From positions 992,001 to 1,056,000 of the forward strand of contig NZ_CP027236.1 of the NCBI RefSeq assembly GCF_002999235.1: a stretch of 64,000 nucleotides of DNA, written 5' to 3'. The position numbers and the translations under genes are program-made. This stretch comes from Actinomyces sp. oral taxon 897 (GTDB lineage Bacteria > Actinomycetota > Actinomycetes > Actinomycetales > Actinomycetaceae). Below the pieces are notes generated by a model. The model had not been told where the DNA came from and made no database searches. It worked only from the letters and a program-made list of their open reading frames with translations. Shown one piece after another: positions 9,290 to 18,134 of the stretch (positions within the stretch are counted from its first letter, which is position 1; each line of letters opens with the position of its first letter).

Positions 9290-9453
9290 ATACAAGGTCA
9301 GTGTGTGGTTGGTGGGTGGTCGGGGGTGGTGGGGGTGAAGCACCCGTAGCGGGCGGTGCCGGTGGCCTTCACTTGATGTCGCAGAAAAATGGTCTGACAA
9401 AGCAGGGAATAGAATAGTCGAAATAAATTTATCCCAAGTAAAAGGAGAGTGAG
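9290..9453 (+). other. Junction between methyltransferase remnant and AT-rich insert
   Basis: A G/T-rich stretch at 9299-9340 with several GG and GGG runs gives way abruptly to AT-rich DNA from about 9380. ATAAATTTAT at 9423-9432 is a perfect 10-bp palindrome just upstream of the RBS AAGGAG (9442-9447), so it may hold the promoter or operator of the next gene. No transposase gene or clear terminal repeats were found. Confidence 0.45.
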
Positions 9454-10053
9454 ATGATAAACCAAGGTCTGCGAGAGCACGCAATTAATATTGCAGTAAA
9501 GCTGCGCATGGGAGAGAATGTGGACTGTCAAGAGTATACTGCCCTAATAGACGAACTCGTGAGTGCAGGGCGCATATGGAGAAAGACGCATCAGGTGGAC
9601 TTAAAGACCGCACAGACGCTCGCTTCACTGTATCCTTCAATGTACGGTGCGGCAGCTCTGTACGAAGAAGATAAAAATGAGGTTGAAGCAGCTGCCTATA
9701 AAATCCTTAAAACAATGATTCATGAAACGTCTGAACAACACGACTCCGAAATCTATGATACGTTCCTTACAGATTACGACATAAGAATAAAGACCGTACT
9801 GGATGAAACAATTGTGAACATAAAAAAGCATCAGGGCGTTTCCCTCGAGCGTCTGACAAATGAGATAAGGCTGGCGTCAAGATACTGGAAAAAAGCAGGT
9901 TTCATAAACCCTTACATGCTCTGTAAACTAATTTCTGTGTACCCTTTTCTGGTGCATAAGTATGTCTATGATCCAAAATTTACTGAGATTTTCCATATCG
10001 AAACTGCGGAGAGACTTCAAGATCACATTGAAATTGCATTAGAGGCGAATTGA
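9454..10053 (+). CDS. Orphan AT-rich protein with a two-fold internal repeat; unknown function
   Basis: 199 residues, predicted soluble and mostly helical, with no signal peptide or membrane segment. AAGGAG lies 6 nt before ATG 9454. Base composition and codon use (many AAA, ATA, GAA, TTA codons) differ sharply from all neighbours, a strong sign of transfer from a low-GC donor. The two halves look duplicated: GRIWRK at 39-44 matches SRYWKK at 142-147, and LASLYPSM at 56-63 matches LISVYPFL at 159-166, both at an offset of 103 residues. It is not a family I recognise. Its position next to a broken DNA methyltransferase suggests a defence-island leftover or an immunity/antitoxin-type protein; this is inference. 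Confidence 0.7.
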   Translation: MINQGLREHAINIAVKLRMGENVDCQEYTALIDELVSAGRIWRKTHQVDLKTAQTLASLYPSMYGAAALYEEDKNEVEAAAYKILKTMIHETSEQHDSEIYDTFLTDYDIRIKTVLDETIVNIKKHQGVSLERLTNEIRLASRYWKKAGFINPYMLCKLISVYPFLVHKYVYDPKFTEIFHIETAERLQDHIEIALEAN

Positions 10054-10714
10054 TATCGTTTGAACAGAATAAGGTCTGGTTGTGGGGTGAATCGGGGCGG
10101 GAAGGTGTCTCCCCCGTAAGGTACGGTCCCTGGTTCTCTTGAGTGTGGCTGCCTGGATGTTGCCTGTGTCCTTCTCGGCCTCGCCCCGGACATGTTCTAC
10201 GGGGCCAGAGGCTTGGTGCGTAGGAGGACGTGCCTGACCGGGCGCACCCGGTGGGGGCCCAGGCCGGTCCTCCCGAGGTCTTCCTGGACCCCCTTGGACG
10301 TGTGCCAGCCTGCGACTTCCCGGACGCTCATTCCTCGGATTGTTCACCTGCTTTCCCGGTAATTTCCCCAGCCGACTTACACGACCACCTGTCATTTCTG
10401 TGAGCGCCCGCCTCCGCACCTGCTCGCAGATTCCTCGCCACGGCGGTGCACGTTCTCACAAACCGTCCAACGCAGTCTGTCACCCCTTTAGATCGCCGAG
10501 CGCCCGCACAGGTCAGGACAGTTTTCAGAGGTCTGCGACAGAGAGGATCCACCACCCTTCTCAGGCCCCCTGGTCTCAGGCGGGTACCATGATGACGCAC
10601 GCCCGTGAAACAATGGGGGAGCGTTTTCCGGCACCTCGCCACGATTTTGCCGGGAGCAGGTCAGGGGGCTAGCCTGGGGGACGCCGTTATCCTCCGATGA
10701 CGTTAGGAAGCGCG
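10054..10714. other. 660-bp stretch without a convincing gene
   Basis: GC content rises again after the AT-rich gene but remains lower than the core genome. Several short open frames exist on both strands, none with a good RBS, family motif or consistent codon bias. The region includes a 44-codon minus-strand frame at 10197-10331. It looks like decayed accessory DNA joining the orphan gene to the surface-protein gene. Confidence 0.5.
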
Positions 10715-12733
10715 ATGTTCCCTCATCCCAGGCCCCTGCCTGCCTCCGCCCGCAGACTGTGCGCCGCGGCCGCCGCCCTGGCCCTCGTCGGCACGGCGTA
10801 CTCGCTTAGCACCCCCCTGCCCGCCCAGGCCGACCCCGCGGACGCCGCGACCTACACGGTGACCGTGGGCTCCGTGGGCACGTGGACCCACCCGGACGAC
10901 ACCCCCGCCAGCATGATCATCGACGAGAAGGGCGACTTCCACCTCCAGGGGGCTCACGCCCTCTACGGCAAGAACGACGAGCGTCGCTGGACGTTCTGGA
11001 AGGGCACCACGATCGACGACATCACCTGGGACCAGGAGGCCTCCTCGGCCGACGACAACTGGGACACCACCACCCGGTGCAACGAGAGCCCCACCGGGCG
11101 CGAGTCCACCAGGGCCCCGGGCGCCACCTCCCACTCCGAGGCCAACTACTGCGACCTGACCAATATGTGGGTGGACCCCGACACCGGCGACTGGTACGGC
11201 CTGGTGCACAACGAGTTCACCCCGCGCCCCTTTGACGACGGCCTCCACTACGACTCCATCGACTACGCCGTCTCCCACGACAAGGGCGTGACGTGGACCA
11301 TTGTGGACCACGCCATTACCTCCCCCTACAGCACCAAGCGCGGGGACACGGACGCCTTCCCGGAGAAGACCTACTACTACGGCGACGGCGACCCCCGCCT
11401 CTACGTTGACTACGCCTCGGGCTACTTCTACGCCTTCTACGGCTCGCGCGTCGTGGACAAGGGCTACAGCTGGGTCGCCTTCTACCAGCACGTCGCCCGC
11501 GCCCCCATCTCCGGCAAGATGGCCGCCGGCACCTGGCAGAAGTGGTACAACGGCACGTGGACCGAGGCGGGGATCGGCGGCAGGGAGTCCAATATGACCC
11601 CGGTCACCGCCGACAGCCCCACGGGCTACACCGCACCCGAGAACGAGTACAAGCCGACCACGCCCGGCTGGGCTGGCCAGCAGGTCGCGGACGGGACCGC
11701 CCCCGCCACGTCCCCGCTCTTCGTCATGGACGTCACCTACAACGCCCACCTGGGCCTGTACATCGCCGAGCCGCAGAACCCCGACCAGTCAGGCAACGCC
11801 CCGCAGGAGATCTACGCCACTCGCGACCTGAGCACCCAGAAGTGGTTCAAGCTGGGTGACACGGGCACCTACACCAACGCCTCGTGGTACCGCTGGTTCC
11901 TCGACTCGGCGAACGGGACGAGCAGCGCCATCGTGGGCAGGTCCTTCCGCGCGTACTGCTCCTACGGGTGCACCACCGAGCTCATGTCCTTCCAGTACGT
12001 CAACCTGACCATTGACACCGACTCCCCCGCCCAGGCGGTGGACACCTCCAAGCGGTACACGATCACCAACGCCGACGGACTGCTCCTGTCAGCCGCCCCC
12101 GACGGCACGCTCAGCGGGGCCACGACGGTCACCGAGGACACCGGCGCCTGGACCTTCCACGCCACCGGCGACGGCTCCTACACGATCACCGGCGCAGACG
12201 GCAGGGCGCTGGGCGTGGACTCCTCCTCGACGGCGGGACGGGCCTGGGACACCCCGCTCACCCTGACCGCCGCGGACAGCACCGACGTGGGGCAGCAGTG
12301 GTTCGTCGTCCCCGCCACCGGGGACGCCGGTAGCGTCCGCCTGGTCAACCGCTACAGCGGCCTGACGCTGGGCATGAACGGGACCGCCGCCCTGACCACG
12401 CCCCAGCGCACCTGGGACCGCGGCAGCGACGCCGGCGGGACCAGCTCCGTCCTGACCACGGTGGCGGCCCAGACGCTGACCCTGGCCGAGTTCAGGCCGT
12501 CCCCGACCACCCCCACAGCCGCCCCCACTCAGGCAGCGCCGACCACGGAGCCCACCCAGGCGGCTCCCACGCAGGCGGCTCCCACCCAGGCGGCGGACCC
12601 CACGGCCGCACCCCGGGCCTCCCAGGGCCCGCTGGCGAGCACGGGCACCAACGTCCTCGTCCCGGTGCTGGTGGCGGTGGTCCTGACAGGGGCCGGTGCC
12701 CTGGCCCTCAGGCGCCGGGCCCGCAGGGGCTGA
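10715..12733 (+). CDS. Secreted LAXTG-anchored protein: propeller glycosidase-like domain plus ricin-type lectin domain
   Basis: 672 residues from ATG 10715, chosen because AGGAAG precedes it; ATG 10697 has no RBS. The signal peptide (about 1-40) ends in PLPAQA. A large region (about 45-430) rich in Trp/Tyr/Asp, with [18 protein letters not shown] and [21 protein letters not shown], resembles a beta-propeller hydrolase or sugar-binding fold. A ricin-B-like beta-trefoil (about 440-590, with QQWFVV and [10 protein letters not shown]) follows, then a Pro/Thr/Gln/Ala repeat spacer (PTQAA units), LASTG, a membrane helix and RRRARRG. LAXTG fits sortase-E-type anchoring. It probably binds or trims host or biofilm glycans; the enzymatic activity is not established. 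Confidence 0.8.
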   Translation: MFPHPRPLPASARRLCAAAAALALVGTAYSLSTPLPAQADPADAATYTVTVGSVGTWTHPDDTPASMIIDEKGDFHLQGAHALYGKNDERRWTFWKGTTIDDITWDQEASSADDNWDTTTRCNESPTGRESTRAPGATSHSEANYCDLTNMWVDPDTGDWYGLVHNEFTPRPFDDGLHYDSIDYAVSHDKGVTWTIVDHAITSPYSTKRGDTDAFPEKTYYYGDGDPRLYVDYASGYFYAFYGSRVVDKGYSWVAFYQHVARAPISGKMAAGTWQKWYNGTWTEAGIGGRESNMTPVTADSPTGYTAPENEYKPTTPGWAGQQVADGTAPATSPLFVMDVTYNAHLGLYIAEPQNPDQSGNAPQEIYATRDLSTQKWFKLGDTGTYTNASWYRWFLDSANGTSSAIVGRSFRAYCSYGCTTELMSFQYVNLTIDTDSPAQAVDTSKRYTITNADGLLLSAAPDGTLSGATTVTEDTGAWTFHATGDGSYTITGADGRALGVDSSSTAGRAWDTPLTLTAADSTDVGQQWFVVPATGDAGSVRLVNRYSGLTLGMNGTAALTTPQRTWDRGSDAGGTSSVLTTVAAQTLTLAEFRPSPTTPTAAPTQAAPTTEPTQAAPTQAAPTQAADPTAAPRASQGPLASTGTNVLVPVLVAVVLTGAGALALRRRARRG

Positions 12734-12781
12734 CCCCGTAGGCGGGGGCCGGGCTGGCGCTCCGACCCTCCCCTCCCGACT

Positions 12782-12826
12782 CCCCCGTCGGTGGCTGGCA
12801 GGCATCCTGCTGGCCACCGACGGGGG
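12782..12826 (+). terminator. Long hairpin terminator after the surface-protein gene
   Basis: CCCCCGTCGGTGGC pairs with GCCACCGACGGGGG, with further pairing of TGGCAGG and CCTGC around a small loop. The stem-loop begins 48 nt after the stop codon and separates this gene from glnA. Confidence 0.75.
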
Positions 12827-12956
12827 AGCCCGCCACGTCGGGGCGGGGGCCGAAACATCGGGGACACATCCACGGCACGCCCGTGTCACCGTAGGTCCCC
12901 TAGGCTGTCTTCCAGCCGCGGTGCGCGGACCCCTGTCGTGTAAGGAAAGACCCCGT

Positions 12957-14381
12957 ATGTTCAAGGACGCTTCTGAGGCCCTGGCCTACATCGAGAAGGA
13001 GGACGTCGACCTCATTGACGTCCGCTTCTGTGACCTGCCCGGGGTGATGCAGCACTTCACCATCCCGGTGGCGGCCTTCAAGGACGACGCCCTGACCGAC
13101 GGCCTCATGTTCGACGGCTCCTCGATCCGGGGCTTCCAGGCCATCCACGAGTCCGACATGAAGCTCGTCCCCGACGTGACCACCGCCTTCCTGGACCCCT
13201 TCCGCACCCACAAGACCCTGGTGGTCAACTTCGCGATCGTGGACCCCTTCACCGACGAGGTCTACTCCCGCGACCCCCGCTCCATCGCCGCCAAGGCCGA
13301 GGCCTACCTGCGCTCCACCGGCATCGCCGACACCTGCTACATCGGCGCCGAGGCCGAGTTCTACCTGTTCGACTCCGTGCGCTACGACTCCACGCCCGCC
13401 GGATCCGCCTACGCCGTGGACTCCACCGAGGCAGCCTGGAACACCGGGCGCGAGGAGGAGGGCGGCAACAAGGGCTACAAGACCGCCTTCAAGGGCGGCT
13501 ACTTCCCGGTCTCCCCCAACGACCAGATGGCCGACGTCCGTGACGCCATGGTCGCCACCTGCCAGGCGGTCGGCCTGCAGATCGAGCGCGCCCACCACGA
13601 GGTGGGCACCGCCGGGCAGCAGGAGATCAACTACCGCTTCAACTCCCTGCTCGCCGCGGGCGACGACATGATGAAGTTCAAGTACGTGGTCAAGAACGAG
13701 GCCTGGAGGCAGGGCAAGACGGCGACCTTCATGCCCAAGCCGATCTTCGGGGACAACGGCTCGGGCATGCACTGCCACCACTCCCTGTGGAAGGACGGCA
13801 GGCCCCTGTTCTTCGACGAGCGCGGCTACGGCCAGCTCTCCGACCTGGCCCGCTGGTACATCGGCGGCATCCTGGCCCACGCCCCCAGCCTCCTGGCCTT
13901 CACCAACCCCTCGGTGAACTCCTTCCACCGCCTGGTCCCCGGCTTCGAGGCCCCGGTCAACCTGGTCTACTCCGCCCGCAACCGCTCGGCCTGCATCCGC
14001 ATCCCCGTGACCGGCTCCTCGCCCAAGGCCAAGCGGGTGGAGTACCGCGTGCCCGACCCCTCGGCGAACCCCTACCTGTGCTTCTCCGCCGTCCTCATGG
14101 CCGGGATCGACGGCATCCGCGGACGTATTGAGCCCCGCGAGCCCATTGACAAGGACCTCTACGAGCTGGCGCCCGAGGAGTACTTCGACATCGACAAGCT
14201 CCCCTACAGCCTGGACCAGGCCCTGGACGCCCTGGAGGCGGACCACGACTACCTCACCGAGGGCGACGTCTTCACCCCCGACCTCATTGAGACCTGGGTC
14301 GACTACAAGCGCTCCAACGAGATCGAGCCGCTGCGCCTGCGCCCCCACCCCTACGAGTTCGCCCTCTACTACGACCTGTGA
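12957..14381 (+). CDS. glnA: Glutamine synthetase type I (GlnA1)
   Basis: Dodecameric ATP-dependent enzyme that makes glutamine from glutamate and ammonia. ATG 12957 follows AAGGAAA, and the 474-residue length is normal. [11 protein letters not shown], the ammonia/metal-site motif EFYLFD, the ATP-binding [18 protein letters not shown] and NRSACIRIP are present. [11 protein letters not shown] contains the tyrosine that is adenylylated in GSI-beta enzymes, and the adenylyltransferase glnE lies 4 kb downstream. A surface-protein terminator upstream and a perfect hairpin downstream suggest a single-gene transcript. This is the main regulated glutamine synthetase of the cell. Confidence 0.97.
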   Translation: MFKDASEALAYIEKEDVDLIDVRFCDLPGVMQHFTIPVAAFKDDALTDGLMFDGSSIRGFQAIHESDMKLVPDVTTAFLDPFRTHKTLVVNFAIVDPFTDEVYSRDPRSIAAKAEAYLRSTGIADTCYIGAEAEFYLFDSVRYDSTPAGSAYAVDSTEAAWNTGREEEGGNKGYKTAFKGGYFPVSPNDQMADVRDAMVATCQAVGLQIERAHHEVGTAGQQEINYRFNSLLAAGDDMMKFKYVVKNEAWRQGKTATFMPKPIFGDNGSGMHCHHSLWKDGRPLFFDERGYGQLSDLARWYIGGILAHAPSLLAFTNPSVNSFHRLVPGFEAPVNLVYSARNRSACIRIPVTGSSPKAKRVEYRVPDPSANPYLCFSAVLMAGIDGIRGRIEPREPIDKDLYELAPEEYFDIDKLPYSLDQALDALEADHDYLTEGDVFTPDLIETWVDYKRSNEIEPLRLRPHPYEFALYYDL

Positions 14382-14384
14382 CCT

Positions 14385-14410
14385 GCCAGCTGGCCCCGGG
14401 GCCAGCTGGC
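14385..14410 (+). terminator. Perfect 26-bp palindrome after glnA
   Basis: GCCAGCTGGCCCC is followed directly by its exact reverse complement, starting 4 nt after the stop codon. It is a strong GC stem without a T-run. The 10-mer GCCAGCTGGC within it also occurs in spacers at about 24044 and 58868. Confidence 0.75.
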
Positions 14411-14529
14411 GACCGGGTCCCGGGGCCCTCCCGTCCCTCCCCGGGGGCGACGTCGCACGCTTCCTGTCAGGCGGGAGGCCCCGGTTCTCCTCCCCCCGGG
14501 GGCGACGCCGCACGGGCTAGGGCCGGAGT

Positions 14530-14590
14530 GTGTGGCACACCACGAATATAGGATTTCTATCCAGTTTTGTGTATGCATATGCTTGCGTCG
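14530..14590 (+). promoter_or_regulatory. Promoter/operator region of the amino-acid ABC importer
   Basis: An AT-rich island upstream of ATG 14617 carries three small dyads: GTGTGGCACAC (14530-14540, palindromic apart from its centre), ATAG-GATTT-CTAT, and GCATATGC. Such a cluster in GC-rich DNA is typical of a promoter with regulator sites. Exact -35 and -10 boxes could not be assigned and the regulator is unknown; a nitrogen or amino-acid responsive factor would fit the context. Confidence 0.5.
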
Positions 14591-14616
14591 TCCATTCCCC
14601 GACCCGAGGAGCCCCC

Positions 14617-15549
14617 ATGAGGACGACCCCGTGGCGAGCCGGTGCCGTCGGCACCGCGCTCTGCCTGTGCCTGGCCGCCACCGCCTGCACCAACGCCGCC
14701 GACTGGCAGCCCTCGGGCAAGGCCAGCTCCTCCACCCAGGGCTACGACACCTCCACCATCGCCGTCCAGCCCGAGATAGCCGCCATGCTGCCCCCGGGGG
14801 CCCTGAGCGACGGGGTGCTCGACGTCGCCGCCTCCACCGACTACGCCCCCGCCGAGTTCCTCGACACCGGCGGCAGGCCCGTGGGCTACGACGTGGACCT
14901 GACCCGGGCCATCGCCGCCGTCCTGGGGGTCAGGGGCGAGGTCCACACCGCCGAGTTCGACTCCATTATGGCCTCCATCGGCAACAAGTACGACGCCGGC
15001 ATCTCCTCGTTCACCGTCACCCGGGAGCGCGAGGCGGCCATGGACATGATCGCCTACGTCAACGTCGGCTCCCAGTTCACCGTCCAGGCCGGCAACCCTC
15101 AGGAGGTGGACCCCTCCGACCACCTGCACCTGTGCGGGCTGAGCGTGGGCGTCCAGGTGGGCACCAGCCAGGAGACCGCCATGCAGGCCGATTCCCAGGC
15201 CTGCGCGGCCGCGGGCCGGGAGCCGATCTCCGTGCGCTCCTACTCCAAGCAGTCCGAGGCCACCACCGCGCTGACCGGAGGCACCATCGACACCGTCTAC
15301 TCCGACTCCACGGTCGCCGGGTACGCCGTCGAGCAGACCGGCGGCCAGGTCGAGATCGTGGGCGCCCTGGAGGACGCCCTCCCCCAGGCGATCGTCATGT
15401 CCAAGAGCGACCCCCGCCTGACCGCCGCCGTCCAGGCCGCCGTGCAGTACCTCATGGACTCCGGCATCTGGACCAGGATCCTGGAGACCTGGGGCATCCA
15501 CGACGCCGCACTGACCACTGCCGCCCTCAACCCCGACGTGGAGGACTGA
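14617..15549 (+). CDS. Polar amino-acid ABC transporter, substrate-binding lipoprotein
   Basis: 310 residues from ATG 14617 (RBS GAGGA). The N-terminus is a lipoprotein signal (LCLCLAATAC, Cys at about 24), so the mature protein is tethered outside the membrane. SBP_bac_3 features include DVAASTDYAPAEFLDTGGRPVGYDVDLTRAIAAVLG and DAGISSFTVTREREAAMDMIAYV. It delivers its ligand to the permease and ATPase encoded next. The flanking glnA and glnE/glnA2 genes suggest glutamine or glutamate, but cystine, arginine or histidine cannot be excluded from sequence. Confidence 0.88.
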   Translation: MRTTPWRAGAVGTALCLCLAATACTNAADWQPSGKASSSTQGYDTSTIAVQPEIAAMLPPGALSDGVLDVAASTDYAPAEFLDTGGRPVGYDVDLTRAIAAVLGVRGEVHTAEFDSIMASIGNKYDAGISSFTVTREREAAMDMIAYVNVGSQFTVQAGNPQEVDPSDHLHLCGLSVGVQVGTSQETAMQADSQACAAAGREPISVRSYSKQSEATTALTGGTIDTVYSDSTVAGYAVEQTGGQVEIVGALEDALPQAIVMSKSDPRLTAAVQAAVQYLMDSGIWTRILETWGIHDAALTTAALNPDVED

Positions 15550-15551
15550 CC

Positions 15552-16517
15552 ATGGCGACCACCCCCGCTCCCCAGAGCCCCCTGCAGCTCAACCACCCCA
15601 AGCCCGTCCCCAGGCCCGGGACGTGGGTCAGCGCCGCGCTCGTGACGGTCCTGGGCGCCATGCTGGCCCACGCCCTGGTCACCAACGACAAGTTCCACTG
15701 GGACACGGTGTGGTTCTTCTTCCGCGAGGTCCACGTGGTGACCGCCGTGGGCTGGACGCTGCTGCTGACCTTCCTGGCCATGGCGATCGGCATTGTGCTG
15801 GCCGTCACCACCGCGATTATGCGCCAGTCCTCCAACCCGGTCCTGCGCTGGGTGGCCCTGGCCTACCTGTGGTTCTTCCGGGGCACCCCGATCTACACCC
15901 AGCTGGTGTTCTGGGGGGCGATCTCCGCCCTCTACCAGCACCTGAGCCTGGGAGTGCCCTTCGGCCCCGAGCTGCTCTCCTTCAAGACCACCGACGTGTT
16001 CACCCCGTTCGTGGCCGCGGTCCTGGGGCTGGGCATTAACGAGGGCGCCTACCTGTCCGAGATCGTCCGCAGCGGCCTGGCCAGCGTGGACCCGGGCCAA
16101 GCCGAGGCCGCCGGGGCCCTGGGCATGAGCCGGGGCCAGATCATGCGCCGCATTATCCTGCCCCAGGCCATGCGCGTCATCGTGCCCCCCACCGGCAACG
16201 AGACCATCTCCATGCTCAAGACCACCTCCCTGGTCCTGGCCGTGCCCTTCACCCTGGACCTGACCTTCGTGACCAACTCCTACGCCTCTCTGACCTACCA
16301 GACGATCCCCCTGCTCATTGTGGCCGCCATCTGGTACATCATTATCACCTCGGTCCTCATGGTGGGTCAGCACTACATTGAGCGCTACTACGGCAAGGGC
16401 TTCTCCGAGACCCCGACCAGGCCCGGTAAGGGCCGCCGGACGCTGTCACGGCGTCAGCAGGCGATCCTGGACTCCCACACCACCAGGGACGACCCCTTCA
16501 TCGGGTACACGCCGTGA
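15552..16517 (+). CDS. Polar amino-acid ABC transporter, permease (HisM/GlnP type)
   Basis: 321-residue integral membrane protein starting 2 nt after the binding-protein stop. It has about five to six membrane helices and the cytoplasmic EAA loop [29 protein letters not shown], which contacts the ATPase. A single permease gene suggests a homodimeric channel. The C-terminal tail after YGKGFSE is hydrophilic and basic, a little longer than in many homologues. It works with the adjacent lipoprotein and ATPase to import amino acids. Confidence 0.9.
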   Translation: MATTPAPQSPLQLNHPKPVPRPGTWVSAALVTVLGAMLAHALVTNDKFHWDTVWFFFREVHVVTAVGWTLLLTFLAMAIGIVLAVTTAIMRQSSNPVLRWVALAYLWFFRGTPIYTQLVFWGAISALYQHLSLGVPFGPELLSFKTTDVFTPFVAAVLGLGINEGAYLSEIVRSGLASVDPGQAEAAGALGMSRGQIMRRIILPQAMRVIVPPTGNETISMLKTTSLVLAVPFTLDLTFVTNSYASLTYQTIPLLIVAAIWYIIITSVLMVGQHYIERYYGKGFSETPTRPGKGRRTLSRRQQAILDSHTTRDDPFIGYTP

Positions 16518-16566
16518 CCGAGCCCGTCCCCCACCAGAGTGCCCCCACGCCCCCGACGGAGGAACC

Positions 16567-17358
16567 ATGACCGCCCCATCCACCACCCCGAAGGTGCAGG
16601 TCACCGGCCTGCACAAGCTCTTCGGCGAGCTCCACGTCCTCAAGGGCGTGGACCTGACCGTGCCCTGCGGCAGCGTCACCGTGCTCATCGGCCCCTCCGG
16701 CAGCGGCAAGTCCACCCTGCTGCGCTGCATTAACGAGCTGGAGACCATTGACGCCGGGAGGGTCTGGGTGGACGGCGAGCTCATTGGCATGCGTGAGGAG
16801 ACCCGGCCCGACGGCTCCGTACGCCTGCACGCCCTGAGCGACAAGGCGCGCGCCGCCCAGAGGGCCAAGATCGGCATGGTCTTCCAGAAGTTCAACCTCT
16901 TCCCCCACATGACGGCCCTGGGCAACGTCATGGAGGCCCCCGTGCAGGTCAGGAAGACGCCCCCGTCAGTCGCCCGGGAGCGGGGGGTCGAGCTGCTGGA
17001 GCGGGTGGGGCTGGGCGACCGCCTCGACCACTACCCCGCCCAGCTCTCCGGCGGCCAGCAGCAGCGGGTGGCCATCGCCCGGGCCCTGGCCATGGACCCC
17101 GAGCTCATGCTCTTCGACGAGCCCACCTCCGCCCTGGATCCCGAGCTGGTCGGGGAGGTGCTCGCCGTCATGCGCGACCTGGCCCGGGACGGCATGACCA
17201 TGGTGGTGGTCACCCACGAGATGGGCTTCGCCCGGGAGGTCGGCGACCAGCTGGTCTTTATGGCCGACGGCATCGTCTGCGAGTCCGGCGACCCCGCCCA
17301 GCTCCTGGACCACCCCCGCGGGGAGCGTCTGCGCGCTTTCCTGGCCAGCGTGCTGTAG
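16567..17358 (+). CDS. Polar amino-acid ABC transporter, ATP-binding protein (GlnQ/HisP type)
   Basis: 263-residue ATPase with Walker [11 protein letters not shown]-loop region [14 protein letters not shown], signature LSGGQQQR, Walker [15 protein letters not shown] and H-loop [12 protein letters not shown] 16567 follows GGAGGAACC. It powers the importer encoded immediately upstream. An insert of about 15 residues after [10 protein letters not shown] (with [17 protein letters not shown]) is typical of this actinobacterial subgroup. It is the last gene of the three-gene operon, before a GC-rich terminator. Confidence 0.93.
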   Translation: MTAPSTTPKVQVTGLHKLFGELHVLKGVDLTVPCGSVTVLIGPSGSGKSTLLRCINELETIDAGRVWVDGELIGMREETRPDGSVRLHALSDKARAAQRAKIGMVFQKFNLFPHMTALGNVMEAPVQVRKTPPSVARERGVELLERVGLGDRLDHYPAQLSGGQQQRVAIARALAMDPELMLFDEPTSALDPELVGEVLAVMRDLARDGMTMVVVTHEMGFAREVGDQLVFMADGIVCESGDPAQLLDHPRGERLRAFLASVL

Positions 17359-17402
17359 CCCCCGCCCCGCTAGGAGGCGCGAGCCCCCTGGCCAGTGCTG
17401 GT

Positions 17403-17440
17403 GCCGCCCCCTGCCCCGCCCCAGGCGGCAGGGGCGGGGG
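17403..17440. terminator. Bidirectional GC hairpin between convergent genes
   Basis: Imperfect pairing of the CCGCCCCCTGCC arm (17405-17416) with GGCAGGGGCGGGGG, around CCGCCCCAGG. It lies in the 84-bp gap between the importer ATPase and the convergent phosphatase gene, so it can serve both. Confidence 0.55.
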
Positions 17441-17442
17441 CC

Positions 17443-18084
17443 TCAGGCCCGCCAGTCGCCCTCGTTCCAGTCCACCAGGCGCCAGCCCGCCCGGTCCCGG
17501 CGGACCACCGTGACACCGGCGTTGGACATGGGGTGCTCGGCGACCCACAGCGGGTCCGCCCCACCACCGGGGGCGGCCCTCAGCGCCGTCCACAGGCGCA
17601 GGACGGTGCCGTGGGCCACCAGCAGGCCGGCCGCCTTCCCGCGCTCGGCCGTGACGGCGGCGATCCGCTCCACGACGGCGTCGAAACGCGCCAGCGTGCT
17701 CACCCCGTCCTCCGGGCTCCCCGGCAGGCGGCAGGCCGTGCGCCCGGCCATCCAGGAGCGGGTGGTGTCCCTGTAGCAGGCCACCGAGCGCTCGTCGGTG
17801 GCCATCTCCAGGTCGCCTGCCAGGACCTCCCGCAGGCCGGAGTCCACCACCGCGCTCAGGCCCGTGGCCTGCTCGACGGGGGCGACGGTCTGGCGGGCCC
17901 GCAGGATCGGGGAGGTCCACAGGCCGCTCAGGCCCTCCAGGTGGCCGGCCCGCTCCAGGCGCTCCGGCAGGGTAGCGGCCTGGGTGAGGCCGGTGGCGTC
18001 CAGGGGCTGGCCGGGGAAGGCGGTGTCGAGCGCCCCCATGACATTGGCCATGGTGCGGGCGTGACGGACGAGGAGAAGCTTCAC
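17443..18084 (-). CDS. Histidine phosphatase superfamily protein (phosphoglycerate-mutase-like)
   Basis: 213 residues from GTG 18084, preceded by AGGATAGG. LLLVRHARTMANVMGALDT carries the phospho-accepting His in an RHA variant of the usual RHG motif. PLDATGLTQAATL, SPILRARQTV and VAHGTVLRL (second catalytic His) are also present. It is a cytosolic phosphatase of unknown substrate. It follows glnE on the same strand with a 50-nt gap and may be co-transcribed with glnA2-glnE. Confidence 0.85.
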   Translation of the reverse strand: MKLLLVRHARTMANVMGALDTAFPGQPLDATGLTQAATLPERLERAGHLEGLSGLWTSPILRARQTVAPVEQATGLSAVVDSGLREVLAGDLEMATDERSVACYRDTTRSWMAGRTACRLPGSPEDGVSTLARFDAVVERIAAVTAERGKAAGLLVAHGTVLRLWTALRAAPGGGADPLWVAEHPMSNAGVTVVRRDRAGWRLVDWNEGDWRA

Positions 18085-18134
18085 GGTACCTATCCTGCCA
18101 GGAACCCCCGGCTCCCACAGGCCGGCTGCCCCGC

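Noticed and set aside
8896..9290. Reading the methyltransferase remnant in one frame from GTG 8896 with an internal TAG at 8995.
   Set aside because: The other frame supplies the expected FPMQGSRRQQAP motif, so a single missing C at 9009-9013 explains the sequence better than a nonsense mutation.
9298..9531. Minus-strand frame ending in GTARYGCFTPTTPDHPPTTH, considered as an insertion-sequence transposase tail.
   Set aside because: No catalytic motif, no terminal inverted repeats and no target duplication could be found.
10197..10331. Minus-strand 44-codon frame beginning MSVREVAGWHTSKGVQEDLG, faintly like an excisionase-type helix-turn-helix.
   Set aside because: Too short, RBS touching the start codon, and the resemblance covers only a few residues. 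Reported as part of the gene-free stretch.
10340..10672. Plus-strand 110-codon open frame.
   Set aside because: No RBS, no domain, and composition and codon use typical of non-coding DNA.
12841..12900. GlnR-binding site upstream of glnA1.
   Set aside because: GAAAC and GTCAC-like half sites can be picked out, but their spacing does not fit the known GlnR consensus well enough.
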